Assembly (NCBI RefSeq): GCF_016908395.1
Contig: NZ_JAFBDU010000003.1
Coordinates: forward strand, 186,001 to 250,000
Length of the DNA stretch: 64,000 nucleotides
Direction: 5' to 3'
From: Metabacillus crassostreae
GTDB lineage: Bacteria > Bacillota > Bacilli > Bacillales > Bacillaceae
Shown: positions 50,708 to 58,683 of the stretch, in pieces
Layout: every line of letters begins with the position of its first letter
Position numbering within the stretch: the stretch's first letter is position 1
Notes under the pieces: model-generated
Database searches by the model: none
Told to the model about the DNA's origin: nothing
Seen by the model: only the letters and a program-made list of their open reading frames with translations
Program-made: the position numbers and the translations under genes

Positions 50708-51505
50708 ATGCAACAAGAAAAAATACATCATTATTTAGAAAGCTTCTTCACCGCAAACTCGTGTGACATTGTTGAAAATGAACCAGGATATCTGACAGTT
50801 CAATTAACAATAGATATGGATAAAGAATTGATGAACCGCCCTTTTTATTGGCACTATCTCGAAAAAACAAATGGTGTGCCTAACCCTATGAAATTAACAT
50901 TAATAACAGACCAACATTCGGCACCAAAGGACTTAAAAGGAGAGATCATGCACTTTGGTGCACCTCGCCTTCATCAAATATTCCGCTCTACAACAGGACT
51001 AGGAAGTTACATAAGATTATTTGAACAAGCAACAACAGCTGGAGGAAATGTACCTCTTCACCCATGGCTTGGTGTGAATATTATGGTTTCCTACCAATGC
51101 GATATGAAAAAAGATCAACTCTATTCAATCGGTTTACATCTAGTCAGCGGGACATTAGTAGAAAACTTTCAAGAAAAGCTTGAAAACTTAGAGCTCACGC
51201 CAAAAATACCAGATCTTTGCTTTACAATGACTCCGTTAATAAAACCGCAAAGTGGGATAAAACGAATCGAGCAATTTATCATGCAAGAAATTAATCAGCA
51301 AGATACCTCATGGGCAGATTCTGCTAGAGAAAGATGGAGTGCAGATGAAAAGTTGTTAGATCATTTTTATGAAGAACTTGAAGAAAAACCTGACTGCTAT
51401 CACTTAGAAAAAGAAGCGCTAAAGGAACTTTATGAACCACAAATTAATGTATCGATTCAAAATGGCGGGATTTTTTATCTGACTCCTCAGGGTATTTTTA
51501 AATAA
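50708..51505 (+). CDS. yqhG: YqhG family protein
   Basis: A 265-residue protein corresponding to YqhG, always found after yqhH in bacilli. It has no transmembrane helix or known catalytic motif; recognisable stretches are MNRPFYWHYLEKTNGVPNPMKL and a C-terminal NGGIFYLTPQGIFK. AAAGGTGGCAAACT precedes the ATG. Function unknown; the pairing suggests it works with the YqhH ATPase. Confidence 0.88.
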   Translation: MQQEKIHHYLESFFTANSCDIVENEPGYLTVQLTIDMDKELMNRPFYWHYLEKTNGVPNPMKLTLITDQHSAPKDLKGEIMHFGAPRLHQIFRSTTGLGSYIRLFEQATTAGGNVPLHPWLGVNIMVSYQCDMKKDQLYSIGLHLVSGTLVENFQEKLENLELTPKIPDLCFTMTPLIKPQSGIKRIEQFIMQEINQQDTSWADSARERWSADEKLLDHFYEELEEKPDCYHLEKEALKELYEPQINVSIQNGGIFYLTPQGIFK

Positions 51506-51590
51506 GACTTTTTTTGGGAATTAATCACATATATATGATGCTTTTTAATTCAAGGTAACAATGAAAGAAGTACATTCAAAATTTAATCAT

Positions 51591-51619
51591 CTATAGGGGA
51601 GCATTTCCCCTATATTTTT
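51591..51619 (+). terminator. Terminator of yqhH-yqhG
   Basis: CTATAGGGGA and TCCCCTATA around GCATT, followed by TTTTTG. It lies 86 bp after the yqhG stop. Confidence 0.85.
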
Positions 51620-51720
51620 GATTTAATCAATTAATTTCTTCTAATAGATCTACAGCTATTTTACTTAAAACTCAAATCATATCACCTTTCCTTCTACAAA
51701 TTATGCAAAATTTAAAAATC

Positions 51721-51729
51721 ATTCGACAA
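51721..51729 (-). promoter_or_regulatory. Spo0A-box-like site upstream of sinI
   Basis: Minus-strand TTTTGTCGAAT, a close match to the 0A box, about 400 bp before the sinI start and 200 bp before its likely promoter. A second core, TGTCGAC, is at 51877-51883. B. subtilis sinI is activated and repressed by Spo0A~P through several boxes, so both sites may be functional. Confidence 0.4.
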
Positions 51730-51876
51730 AATTAAATTTTTGTAGTTAAAGCTTACTTAAAGTTTAGTTAAAGAAAATGCATACAAATGTAAACTTTAGA
51801 CCTTTAAAAACATACTTTATACCTACTTAATGTTACAAACATGTAAAAATTTACAATTTTCATTAAAATTTTTTCC

Positions 51877-51921
51877 TGTCGACATAAATCTGCACACTTA
51901 CTAAAAATTCCTTTTTATAAT
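51877..51921 (+). promoter_or_regulatory. Probable sinI promoter with 0A-like box
   Basis: A perfect -10 TATAAT is at 51916-51921 without a good -35, and TGTCGAC lies about 33 bp upstream of it. This is the expected layout of a Spo0A-activated sigma-A promoter. The transcript would begin near 51928 and carry a leader of about 200 nt containing the riboswitch. Confidence 0.5.
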
Positions 51922-51992
51922 AAGATTAGTGATATAGATATACATAAAATAGTAGACTAAGGTAACAGACGAGATTTCAAGTTCAGGACAAT

Positions 51993-52092
51993 TTAATCAG
52001 TTCAAGGGCAAACCTATTGAAAAATAGGGACGCAAAGTTACAGGTCTTCAGTTCATACTTAAAAATGAATTATGATGGCTGGGCTGCCTGAA
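51993..52092 (+). promoter_or_regulatory. Cyclic di-GMP-I (GEMM) riboswitch in the sinI leader
   Basis: The core AAGGGCAAACC, a stem TATT-GAAA-AATA with GNRA tetraloop, and GGGACGCAAAG are the diagnostic 5' half of the class I c-di-GMP aptamer. After a second hairpin arm (TTCAT...ATGAA), ATGGCTGGGCTGCC supplies the tetraloop-receptor and ligand-site 3' half. Directly after it, GCCTG-AAATA-CAGGC can form a small hairpin that would compete for the aptamer's last bases and precedes TATTTT and the sinI ribosome site. Whether ligand turns expression on or off is not readable. Confidence 0.88.
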
Positions 52093-52125
52093 ATACAGGC
52101 GAAGTATTTTAGGAGGGTAAAAAAG

Positions 52126-52278
52126 TTGAATAGTAAAATTGTTGATAAAATAATGTATGATGGTGAATTGGATCAAGAATGGGTAGAATTAATTTTAGAA
52201 GCTCTTGAGGTTGGGATTAGTATTGATGAAATAAAAGATTTTTTCGAGAATAAAAATCACAATATTCAATTAACTTAA
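52126..52278 (+). CDS. sinI: SinR antagonist SinI
   Basis: Small antirepressor that binds SinR and blocks its DNA binding, switching cells toward matrix production. The 50-residue product contains GELDQEWVELILEALEVGISIDEIKDFFE (key part: DQEWVELILEALEVGIS), the helical hook that pairs with SinR. The start is TTG at 52126, eight bases after AGGAGGG. An in-frame ATG at 52072 lies inside the riboswitch aptamer and would be an artefact. It is followed by sinR on the same strand. Confidence 0.93.
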   Translation: MNSKIVDKIMYDGELDQEWVELILEALEVGISIDEIKDFFENKNHNIQLT

Positions 52279-52392
52279 ACCCTTATTTTGGTAGTTTATT
52301 AAGTATGTAAATTTTTTTTGAAAGTTGTTCTTCATATAAAACAAAGCCTTCTTTATATGTTATAATGTGGCTATTAAGGAAGGTGACTTGAC

Positions 52393-52728
52393 GTGATTGG
52401 TCCACGAATTAAAAAATACAGAACTCAAAAAAATCTATCCCTATCTGAACTAGCAGAACGAGCAGGAGTTGCAAAATCATACTTAAGTTCGATTGAACGC
52501 AATCTCCAGTCAAATCCTTCTGTACAATTTTTAGAAAAAGTTTCATCTGTACTAGGTGTATCTGTTAACACCCTTCTAAACGAACAAAATGAATTAGATC
52601 CTAAAGAGCTTGACTACGAATGGACAAAGCTCGTTCAGGATGCCATGAAATCTGGTGTCTCAAAAGAGCAGTTCAAAGAATTTTTAGAGTTTAACAAATG
52701 GCGACTTAAGAATGATAATGATAAATGA
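52393..52728 (+). CDS. sinR: Biofilm master repressor SinR
   Basis: HTH repressor of matrix operons. The 111-residue product has the N-terminal XRE HTH (residues 1-60, LSLSELAERAGVAKSYLSSIERN) and the C-terminal SinI-binding/tetramerisation helices (EWTKLVQDAMKSGVSKEQFKEFLEF, key part DAMKSGVSKEQFKEF). GTG at 52393 follows AAGGAAGGTGACTTGAC. A separate promoter probably lies in the 114-bp sinI-sinR gap (TATAAT at about 52361). B. subtilis has tapA-sipW-tasA next; here those genes are absent. Confidence 0.96.
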   Translation: MIGPRIKKYRTQKNLSLSELAERAGVAKSYLSSIERNLQSNPSVQFLEKVSSVLGVSVNTLLNEQNELDPKELDYEWTKLVQDAMKSGVSKEQFKEFLEFNKWRLKNDNDK

Positions 52729-52809
52729 TATGGGCATGGTTGGTGGCTGGTTGGGCTGCTGATTGTGCTTTTTTTATTAGAATATAGAAGAAATAAGGGT
52801 TTTTATCTC

Positions 52810-53418
52810 CTAGCTTCTTAAAGTTAATAAGTTATTCACCTTATGTTTATCCTTCATCATTTTCTCCACATCAAAAACCATCGGAATAAGAGCAGTATTT
52901 GGTCCATTAATATCATCGCCTTTTTGTTCTACGGCTAAACTGAAGGAGATCTTTAACATACGAAATAGCTTTTTTTCGATAAGTGCAAGATAGTATTTAG
53001 GATTGTACTTTAAACTATGATCGTAGAATACTTTCATAAATATAGGGAAGATTCCCTTACGTTGATACTCTTCATGTATACATAGCTTATCAATTTCCCA
53101 TATGTGTTGCTGATTAAGCTTTACCTCATCTAACCTTGAAAACTGGTATCTATTTGGTCCCTCCACAGTACTATTAGGGTTTTCAGGATGATAAGGGATG
53201 AATTCTATCGTGCCAATCACTTTCTTTCTTTTCAATCCCCATTTTTTTTGTTTTATTAAATTGTAACGAACACCATTACTAGCATAGGGATCATTTAACC
53301 AACCATTTTTAGCACACATATATCCCCATATTCTCTCAAATTCTTTTTGTTGCTTAGCTGTGGATACTAACTCATAATCAATAGCATACTTATTCGTATC
53401 ACTTTTAAAAAAATTCAT
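52810..53418 (-). CDS. GNAT-like acyltransferase
   Basis: A 202-residue protein with features of the GNAT fold: a central strand-helix HIWEIDKLCIHEEYQRKGIFPIFMKVFYDH, where EIDKLCIHEEYQRKGIF resembles the acyl-CoA-binding Q/R-x-x-G/A loop. It resembles the autoinducer-synthase-like acyltransferase group only loosely. GAGGAG precedes the ATG. It is last on the minus strand after the lasso cluster, 100 bp beyond precursor A1, and could be a tailoring enzyme or unrelated. Confidence 0.6.
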   Translation of the reverse strand: MNFFKSDTNKYAIDYELVSTAKQQKEFERIWGYMCAKNGWLNDPYASNGVRYNLIKQKKWGLKRKKVIGTIEFIPYHPENPNSTVEGPNRYQFSRLDEVKLNQQHIWEIDKLCIHEEYQRKGIFPIFMKVFYDHSLKYNPKYYLALIEKKLFRMLKISFSLAVEQKGDDINGPNTALIPMVFDVEKMMKDKHKVNNLLTLRS

Positions 53419-53482
53419 CTAATTTAGTCTCCTCTATTTAAAAATTTGTTCAAGGACTAAGATGATATTTATATATATTAAT

Positions 53483-53500
53483 AGCCCTAAAGCTAGGGCT
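53483..53500 (-). terminator. Hairpin after lasso precursor A1
   Basis: Minus-strand AGCCCT-AGCTTT-AGGGCT directly after the short peptide gene. It lacks a proper U run, so it may protect the mRNA 3' end or attenuate rather than terminate. Confidence 0.5.
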
Positions 53501-53520
53501 ACTTGATATGGTATTCTATT

Positions 53521-53652
53521 TTAGCTTTCTAACCCTGATCCAGGTTCTTCTCCTGGTTCTCCAGGCTGATCCGGCTCTCTAGGTGGCCAGAATTTCATAG
53601 TTTCACTAAAATCCAAAACCTCCATCGTTGGTTTGGTCCATTCCTTTTTCAT
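53521..53652 (-). CDS. Lasso peptide precursor A1
   Basis: A 43-residue peptide, ATG preceded by GAGGAGGTGTTATAA. The leader MKKEWTKPTMEVLDFSETM has the lasso leader features W5-xx-P8-x-M10 and Thr18 at the -2 position. The predicted core begins KFWPPREPDQPGEPG and ends GLES, with acidic residues at core 7 and 9 for the macrolactam and a C-terminal Ser that the neighbouring kinase could phosphorylate. The core is Pro/Gly/Glu-rich, and Lys at core position 1 is unusual. It lies 24 bp after the exporter gene. Confidence 0.8.
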   Translation of the reverse strand: MKKEWTKPTMEVLDFSETMKFWPPREPDQPGEPGEEPGSGLES

Positions 53653-53676
53653 TTATAACACCTCCTCTCACTTTTT

Positions 53677-55488
53677 TTAATCTGCTTTCTCAAAGGTTAT
53701 ATCCATTTGTCTAGTTAACAAATTTCCAAACAAATTCTTTTTATCGCTCGCTAAGGAACCATACTCACCCTTTTGTATTACTGATCCTTGGTCTAATACA
53801 ACCACTTGATCCGCATTTCGAATAGTCGATAACCGATGTGCAATAACGATAATTGTCATCTTACCTTGTAATCTTTCAATAGCTTGTTGAATCTTTTCCT
53901 CGTTTTCACTATCTAAAGCACTTGTGGCTTCATCTAAAATTAAAATAGAAGGACTTCTTAAAATAGCTCTTGCAAGAACAATACGTTGTCTTTCTCCTCC
54001 AGACAACCTAATTCCTCTATCTCCAATAATTGTATCTAATCCTTGTGGAAGTTTTTTTACAAACTCAGAGGCTGAAGAAAACTCTAATGCTTCCCATAGC
54101 ATCTTGTCTGTAGCTTTTGGCACCACTAATGATAGATTTTCCCTGATACTTGTATTAAATAGAAAAGGATCTTGTGGAACATAGCTCATTGCTTTTCTCA
54201 ATGAAAATAAGTCACCCCTACTCAATGGTTTTCCATCTACTATGATTTGCCCTTCCTCCGGCTTATTGAGACCCATTAATAAATCAATTAATGTGCTCTT
54301 CCCTGCTCCAGATCTTCCTACAATAGCTGTCATTTTATTTGCCGGTATGACTATATTAATATCTTTGAGAGTAAAAGGGCTAGAAGCATTCTTATGATAA
54401 CGGAAATATACGTTTTGACATTCTAATTCTTTATTCACTTGTAAAGATTTTACCTCTTGGTATTCATTTTCCTGAAACTCTAATGCCTCTTTACTTTCTT
54501 TCTGCATTTTTATAACAGCCTTAAAAGATGGAATAGTTGTCGCTATTTGCTCCATTGAACTTTGTATACCGGCAACTCTAGGCCAAAGTCTAGAAAAAAT
54601 AATTATAATCAACATTAATTGAGCTGCTTGTGCATTAAACATACTTATAGCTATAAAAATAAATAAGGCAATTAAGATTGATGATGCAACTTTATAGTAT
54701 AATTGTGAGCTCGATTTCATTTTAGTGTATTCGATTTGTTCATCCTTCATTTTGTCTGTTAGTTTGTCATACCAACTTAGTCTAGACTCTTCTAAAGTGT
54801 TAGACTTAATATCTTTTATACCGTTAAATTGATCGGTAATTCCGCCAAGAAATTCTTTACCTAATGTATAATTCCGTTTACCTAGAGCCATCGATTTTTT
54901 CAAAAATTGACGGTTTAGAAAAATGATAGCTAATCCACAAATTAGTAGAAATATAGTTATACTAGGTGATAATATAAAGGCAAGACCAATTTGGAAACAA
55001 GTGAATATTAATGAAGTTAAAAATTGAAGCAGAGCATTGGTACCAGCACTAGAACGATTTACTTCTGTTGTTACTATATTTATAAGATCTGATTTTCTGT
55101 TTTTAATAAAAAAATCCCAATCAGCATATATGATGTCTCTATATGTTTTAATACGTAAATACCTTAGAAATCCATGGTGAATTTTTGCATTTTGAATAGT
55201 TATGTGACGCTGAAGGTATGCTTGACTAACTACTAATATTACGTATATCCCTAAAATAACTGGTAAAACAAAGCTAGTAGGAATATAATCTATAAAATTA
55301 AACAATTGTAAGAATGGTATTGGTTCAGAATTAAAATTGACCAATCCAGTTAAACTAATCAATGGGATAAGCAACAATATCCCTACACCATCTAACACAC
55401 TAATGATCAAAGATGCTATTAAATTAAAATATAATTTTTTTCCTTTATAAGAATGAATTTGTTTTAAAAAATATACGATATGTACCAA
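53677..55488 (-). CDS. Lasso peptide ABC exporter
   Basis: Half-transporter of the exporter/lipid-flippase type, with an N-terminal membrane domain of six helices (about 20-315) and a C-terminal ATPase (about 360-600). Motifs are Walker A GRSGAGKSTL, Q-loop YVPQDPFLFN, signature LSGGERQRIVLARA and Walker B ILILDEATSALD. TTG follows GGGGGAAGATAC. It is the D gene of the cluster and probably exports, and gives immunity to, the mature lasso peptide. Confidence 0.9.
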   Translation of the reverse strand: MVHIVYFLKQIHSYKGKKLYFNLIASLIISVLDGVGILLLIPLISLTGLVNFNSEPIPFLQLFNFIDYIPTSFVLPVILGIYVILVVSQAYLQRHITIQNAKIHHGFLRYLRIKTYRDIIYADWDFFIKNRKSDLINIVTTEVNRSSAGTNALLQFLTSLIFTCFQIGLAFILSPSITIFLLICGLAIIFLNRQFLKKSMALGKRNYTLGKEFLGGITDQFNGIKDIKSNTLEESRLSWYDKLTDKMKDEQIEYTKMKSSSQLYYKVASSILIALFIFIAISMFNAQAAQLMLIIIIFSRLWPRVAGIQSSMEQIATTIPSFKAVIKMQKESKEALEFQENEYQEVKSLQVNKELECQNVYFRYHKNASSPFTLKDINIVIPANKMTAIVGRSGAGKSTLIDLLMGLNKPEEGQIIVDGKPLSRGDLFSLRKAMSYVPQDPFLFNTSIRENLSLVVPKATDKMLWEALEFSSASEFVKKLPQGLDTIIGDRGIRLSGGERQRIVLARAILRSPSILILDEATSALDSENEEKIQQAIERLQGKMTIIVIAHRLSTIRNADQVVVLDQGSVIQKGEYGSLASDKKNLFGNLLTRQMDITFEKAD

Positions 55489-55499
55489 GTATCTTCCCC

Positions 55500-56687
55500 C
55501 TATGATAATGCTTGTTTCCTAGTCCTTTTCCATAACCAAATAAACGGACGCAAGGGAAAGTATAAAAAATGAAGTTTCCTCGGTAACGGTAAAATATCAA
55601 CATCTTCTGGATAGGGATGTAATATACTTAATAGAAATATTGCTTTTCTTCTAAATGTCATCAATGAAAATAAATGCTGGGAATGATATCGTGAAACATC
55701 ATCTGGTACAGGATCTGTATGTAAATTCACCCTTCTCTCAAGATAAAAGATTGCATCATTCGCCAAAGTTTTAGAACGGAAATGGTTACTTACTAAACTC
55801 ATGTCATTTGTTACCTTTGAACCTAATAACTCACTAGTTAATACTAATGCTTGTGCTCCTAAATTGTGAAATTGATATTTTTTCAGTAATGTACTGGTTG
55901 TCTGCCAATTAATCTCTAGCTCTAACATTAGATGAATATCATATAGCCACCTTAATCTAGACCATCCATGACGTGCCCCATGTGATACCAGAAATAAGAA
56001 TAAGTCTTCTGATCCGAGAAAAAATGTCGGAGCATCAAAAAGATTACTATTGGCTTTTCTTCTCCATAATTCCTCAAAACTAGGTTCATTACCGGGACCT
56101 GGATTTAATCTCCAGTGAATTTCAAGCTTAATCTTTTTTTCTGGATGAAAGTAAGTAACATGATGATGTCTCCACTTCCAATCATTTAGGACTGTTTTAA
56201 TATAATCATCCTTTATATAACCTTGATTAGCTAAGAGGGCTTCAGCACTCTCTAATTTAACTAAAGGAATTAAAAAATCAATATCACTAGAGGTACGTAG
56301 AGATATATCCCCGTATAAACTGTGCGCTATTATCGGTCCCTTTAAGAAAAGGATTTTTATTTCTGCTTCGTTGAAACATTTATTTATATATTCAATCTCT
56401 GCACATAAATGAAGCATATTAAATGTATTTTTCTTATATTCACTGGAAAAATACTTCAAAACATATGAAGGAATTAAATCACTCTTAAACTTCTTTATAT
56501 TTTTATAAAGTATTGGATAAATTCGATGATGCTTCGACAACTTAATAAACAAATCCCAGTCAATACCTCTGAACAGCTCCGATTTATGGTTATGAATGTA
56601 ATCATCATTGTTATACTTTAGTATCTCTAGAATAAGCAATAACTCTTTAGGTATATTTGCTAAGTTAAGTGTGGATGTACTATTCAT
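55500..56687 (-). CDS. Nucleotidyltransferase-family protein in lasso cluster
   Basis: A 395-residue protein of the NTP_transf_5 (PF14907-type) group, with the nucleotidyltransferase-like motif ILFLKGPIIAHSLYGDISLRTSSDIDFLI (key part: GDISLRTSSDIDFLI) near residue 120, followed by a helical domain. Such proteins occur often in paeninodin-type lasso clusters, where a polar tailoring role has been proposed. ATG at 56687 follows GGAGGTACAGAAA. It overlaps the protease gene by eight bases. Confidence 0.8.
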   Translation of the reverse strand: MNSTSTLNLANIPKELLLILEILKYNNDDYIHNHKSELFRGIDWDLFIKLSKHHRIYPILYKNIKKFKSDLIPSYVLKYFSSEYKKNTFNMLHLCAEIEYINKCFNEAEIKILFLKGPIIAHSLYGDISLRTSSDIDFLIPLVKLESAEALLANQGYIKDDYIKTVLNDWKWRHHHVTYFHPEKKIKLEIHWRLNPGPGNEPSFEELWRRKANSNLFDAPTFFLGSEDLFLFLVSHGARHGWSRLRWLYDIHLMLELEINWQTTSTLLKKYQFHNLGAQALVLTSELLGSKVTNDMSLVSNHFRSKTLANDAIFYLERRVNLHTDPVPDDVSRYHSQHLFSLMTFRRKAIFLLSILHPYPEDVDILPLPRKLHFLYFPLRPFIWLWKRTRKQALS

Positions 56688-57192
56688 TTTCTGTACCTCC
56701 AATTGTTTTAGCGAACTTCCCTACAACTGTAAATTTGTCTTTTCCTTCAAAACCAGTTATAAATAATGACCCACTACGCAACCAAGCATGAGCAATTAAT
56801 TCTCCTGATTCTTCTTTAGCAGTCCCTAAATAAAGAGTGCACTCTATATTTCTCTTTTCTAGCATTTTCATAGCCGCAATCGCTTGAACAAGACATTGAC
56901 ATTCCCAGAAGGTATAACGACTCATTATTTTTATCGATTGAGAAATTTTCCGTAGAATTTGTTTATCCGCCTTTATATCATATGTGGTTTCTTTCATATG
57001 ATCACCCAGCATTGGAGCTAGTTTTGAGAATGGTACACTTTTAAGAAAACGACCTACTCCAAGAAAATAATAAGCTTCTAATAAAATCAACTTAGTTTTA
57101 AGGTCCATTGATAGGAAAATCTTAAGTTTATTCAAAATCTCACTATCCTTCTCTTTGTATATTACTCCAAACTTATACTTCGACTGCTTCAT
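56680..57192 (-). CDS. Lasso peptide leader protease (B2, transglutaminase-like)
   Basis: Cysteine protease that removes the leader during lasso maturation (McjB C-terminal domain type, PF13471). The 170-residue product has an N-terminal helical part and the catalytic region with Cys in FWECQCLVQAIAAMKML and His in ELIAHAWLRSG. ATG at 57192. It overlaps the B1 gene by 20 bases, which is tight coupling. Confidence 0.88.
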   Translation of the reverse strand: MKQSKYKFGVIYKEKDSEILNKLKIFLSMDLKTKLILLEAYYFLGVGRFLKSVPFSKLAPMLGDHMKETTYDIKADKQILRKISQSIKIMSRYTFWECQCLVQAIAAMKMLEKRNIECTLYLGTAKEESGELIAHAWLRSGSLFITGFEGKDKFTVVGKFAKTIGGTENE

Positions 57193-57478
57193 CAACTTTC
57201 ACTAAACCTTCTTTATTTAATGAATTAACAAACACTATCACTTGGTCCTCACACTGAGCTGGATCTACTGCGTATTTTTCTAGCAATTGATTGATTAATT
57301 GTTCCATTGTTATCGGCTTTTTAATTAGTTCCCAAATAGCTCCCCCTATTTCCCCTAAGTTATAATATTTACCATTTTCAATACTTAACATGACTGTTTC
57401 TCCATCCATATCACTGACTATATTCCCCTCATTTTGACAAATCAGATGTTGTCTAGTAATCTCTTTAATTTTATCCAT
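57173..57478 (-). CDS. PqqD-like leader recognition protein (B1)
   Basis: A 101-residue RiPP recognition element that binds the precursor leader and presents it to the protease and cyclase. The PqqD fold is marked by MLSIENGKYYNLGEIGGAIWELI (key part: GKYYNLGEIGGAIWEL) and the C-terminal helix region. ATG at 57478 follows AGGGGAGAAAGTTT and is preferred over a longer frame. It overlaps the kinase stop by eight bases. Confidence 0.9.
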   Translation of the reverse strand: MDKIKEITRQHLICQNEGNIVSDMDGETVMLSIENGKYYNLGEIGGAIWELIKKPITMEQLINQLLEKYAVDPAQCEDQVIVFVNSLNKEGLVKVDEAVEV

Positions 57479-58415
57479 AAACTTTCTCCCCTTTTTTAAC
57501 TTCATCTAAAATAATATTTGTTAGTTCATGAGCCGTAAATCTAGTTATTGGACGCTGTAATTGATACATTTTTATATGTTTACATAATTTCGTGGAAGTT
57601 TTAAAATGCCATTCCATCATTCCCATAGAATCAATAAAAACGTTTCGATATGTATGTCTGTATAATGTTTGCAAACGTTGTAAATTATAAATTTGTTTTA
57701 TTTCAATTTCTTCATGCTTAGTCTTAACAAGCTCAATAACACCTTCTAAAGGTAATAGCTTAGAGGAAAAGTTTTTTTCTACAGGAATGACGAATTTTTT
57801 TTCACGATCGATTATTGGTTTGAGATTTGTAGATTCTATTCCAAATTCATCTAAACTCTCCAACCACAGCTTCTGTTGTGGATAAGCTGGAGTAACTATA
57901 GGAAAACCTTCATCATTAAAAGTAACCGGTATAACATCATCACTTACTAACTGGAAACCTTTCATTATGAAAGCAGAAGCAAGCGTTGACTTACCTGCAC
58001 CTGAATGACCAACGATGGCATATGCCCTACCATCTATTTCAATAGCACTACCATGAAGCGGAAGAATTCTTCTTTGCATGAACAAAACTCCCATACATGT
58101 ACCAAGGAGGTAGAGACGTATCTGATCTTCACTCGAGTTATGTGTAGGAGAAACAATTATTCTTTCTCCATTTTCGACTAGAAATATTGCAACATCTGGT
58201 ACATTAAACAGAAACATATTTTCATGCATAAAAAAGTAATTATTTGAACCTGATACTTCTTTCCATCTAATAGATAAATCTTTTTTCTTGATGGTTAAAT
58301 CTAACATTAGAGTGTCATTTTCCTCTTTGAGCGCTTTAGCCTTAGTGAGTTCAGGAAGTTTAATTTCACTTTGTATATATAAACCAAAAGCATTGTAATA
58401 AGTTATTTCCTTCAT
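57471..58415 (-). CDS. HprK-like lasso peptide kinase
   Basis: A 314-residue protein whose C-terminal half has the P-loop AIVGHSGAGKSTLASAF (about residue 135) and the HprK-type SDDVIPV motif. In paeninodin clusters the homologous kinase phosphorylates the C-terminal serine of the lasso peptide, and both precursors here end in Ser. It starts the second half-operon, downstream of a gap with two SinR-core matches. Confidence 0.85.
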   Translation of the reverse strand: MKEITYYNAFGLYIQSEIKLPELTKAKALKEENDTLMLDLTIKKKDLSIRWKEVSGSNNYFFMHENMFLFNVPDVAIFLVENGERIIVSPTHNSSEDQIRLYLLGTCMGVLFMQRRILPLHGSAIEIDGRAYAIVGHSGAGKSTLASAFIMKGFQLVSDDVIPVTFNDEGFPIVTPAYPQQKLWLESLDEFGIESTNLKPIIDREKKFVIPVEKNFSSKLLPLEGVIELVKTKHEEIEIKQIYNLQRLQTLYRHTYRNVFIDSMGMMEWHFKTSTKLCKHIKMYQLQRPITRFTAHELTNIILDEVKKGEKVYG

Positions 58416-58467
58416 TTATTCTTATCCTCCGACTTTTTTATACAACCTATTAGCCGTACATAATACA

Positions 58468-58532
58468 CTTTATAACGAACAATTAAACAAAAAAATTATT
58501 ATCTTTAAAGTCTTTGATTCTCTATAAAGAAC
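58468..58532 (-). promoter_or_regulatory. SinR-like operator pair upstream of the lasso kinase gene
   Basis: On the minus strand GTTCTTTATAG (58522-58532) and GTTCGTTATAAAG (58468-58480), whose motif starts are 52 bp apart, about five helical turns. GTTCTTT fits the published SinR core GTTCTYT exactly; GTTCGTT differs by one base. The pair lies 53-117 bp before the kinase start. Confidence 0.5.
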
Positions 58533-58638
58533 GATATATTCAAAATTTATCACCTTAATTACTACTTGTCAAACTAATTTTGTCATTTATTAATCTAGGG
58601 AAATTTAGAGAGGATATAATGAAGGTATTATTTTATAG

Positions 58639-58665
58639 AAGCCCCAATACGCTGTACAGGGGCTT
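58639..58665 (-). terminator. Hairpin after lasso precursor A2
   Basis: AAGCCCC and GGGGCTT around a 13-base loop, 19 bp past the precursor stop. The minus strand continues CTATAAAATA with no U tract, so it looks like an attenuator or 3'-end stabiliser typical after RiPP precursor genes. Confidence 0.55.
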
Positions 58666-58683
58666 ACTAGTATAAAATTAGAT

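Noticed and set aside
52072-52125. ATG-initiated N-terminal extension of sinI
   Set aside because: It lies inside the c-di-GMP aptamer, has no ribosome site, and the TTG at 52126 has AGGAGGG at proper spacing and matches the SinI family start.
58639-58665. True Rho-independent terminator separating the two lasso half-operons
   Set aside because: The stem is good but no U tract follows on the minus strand, so it is listed only as a hairpin.
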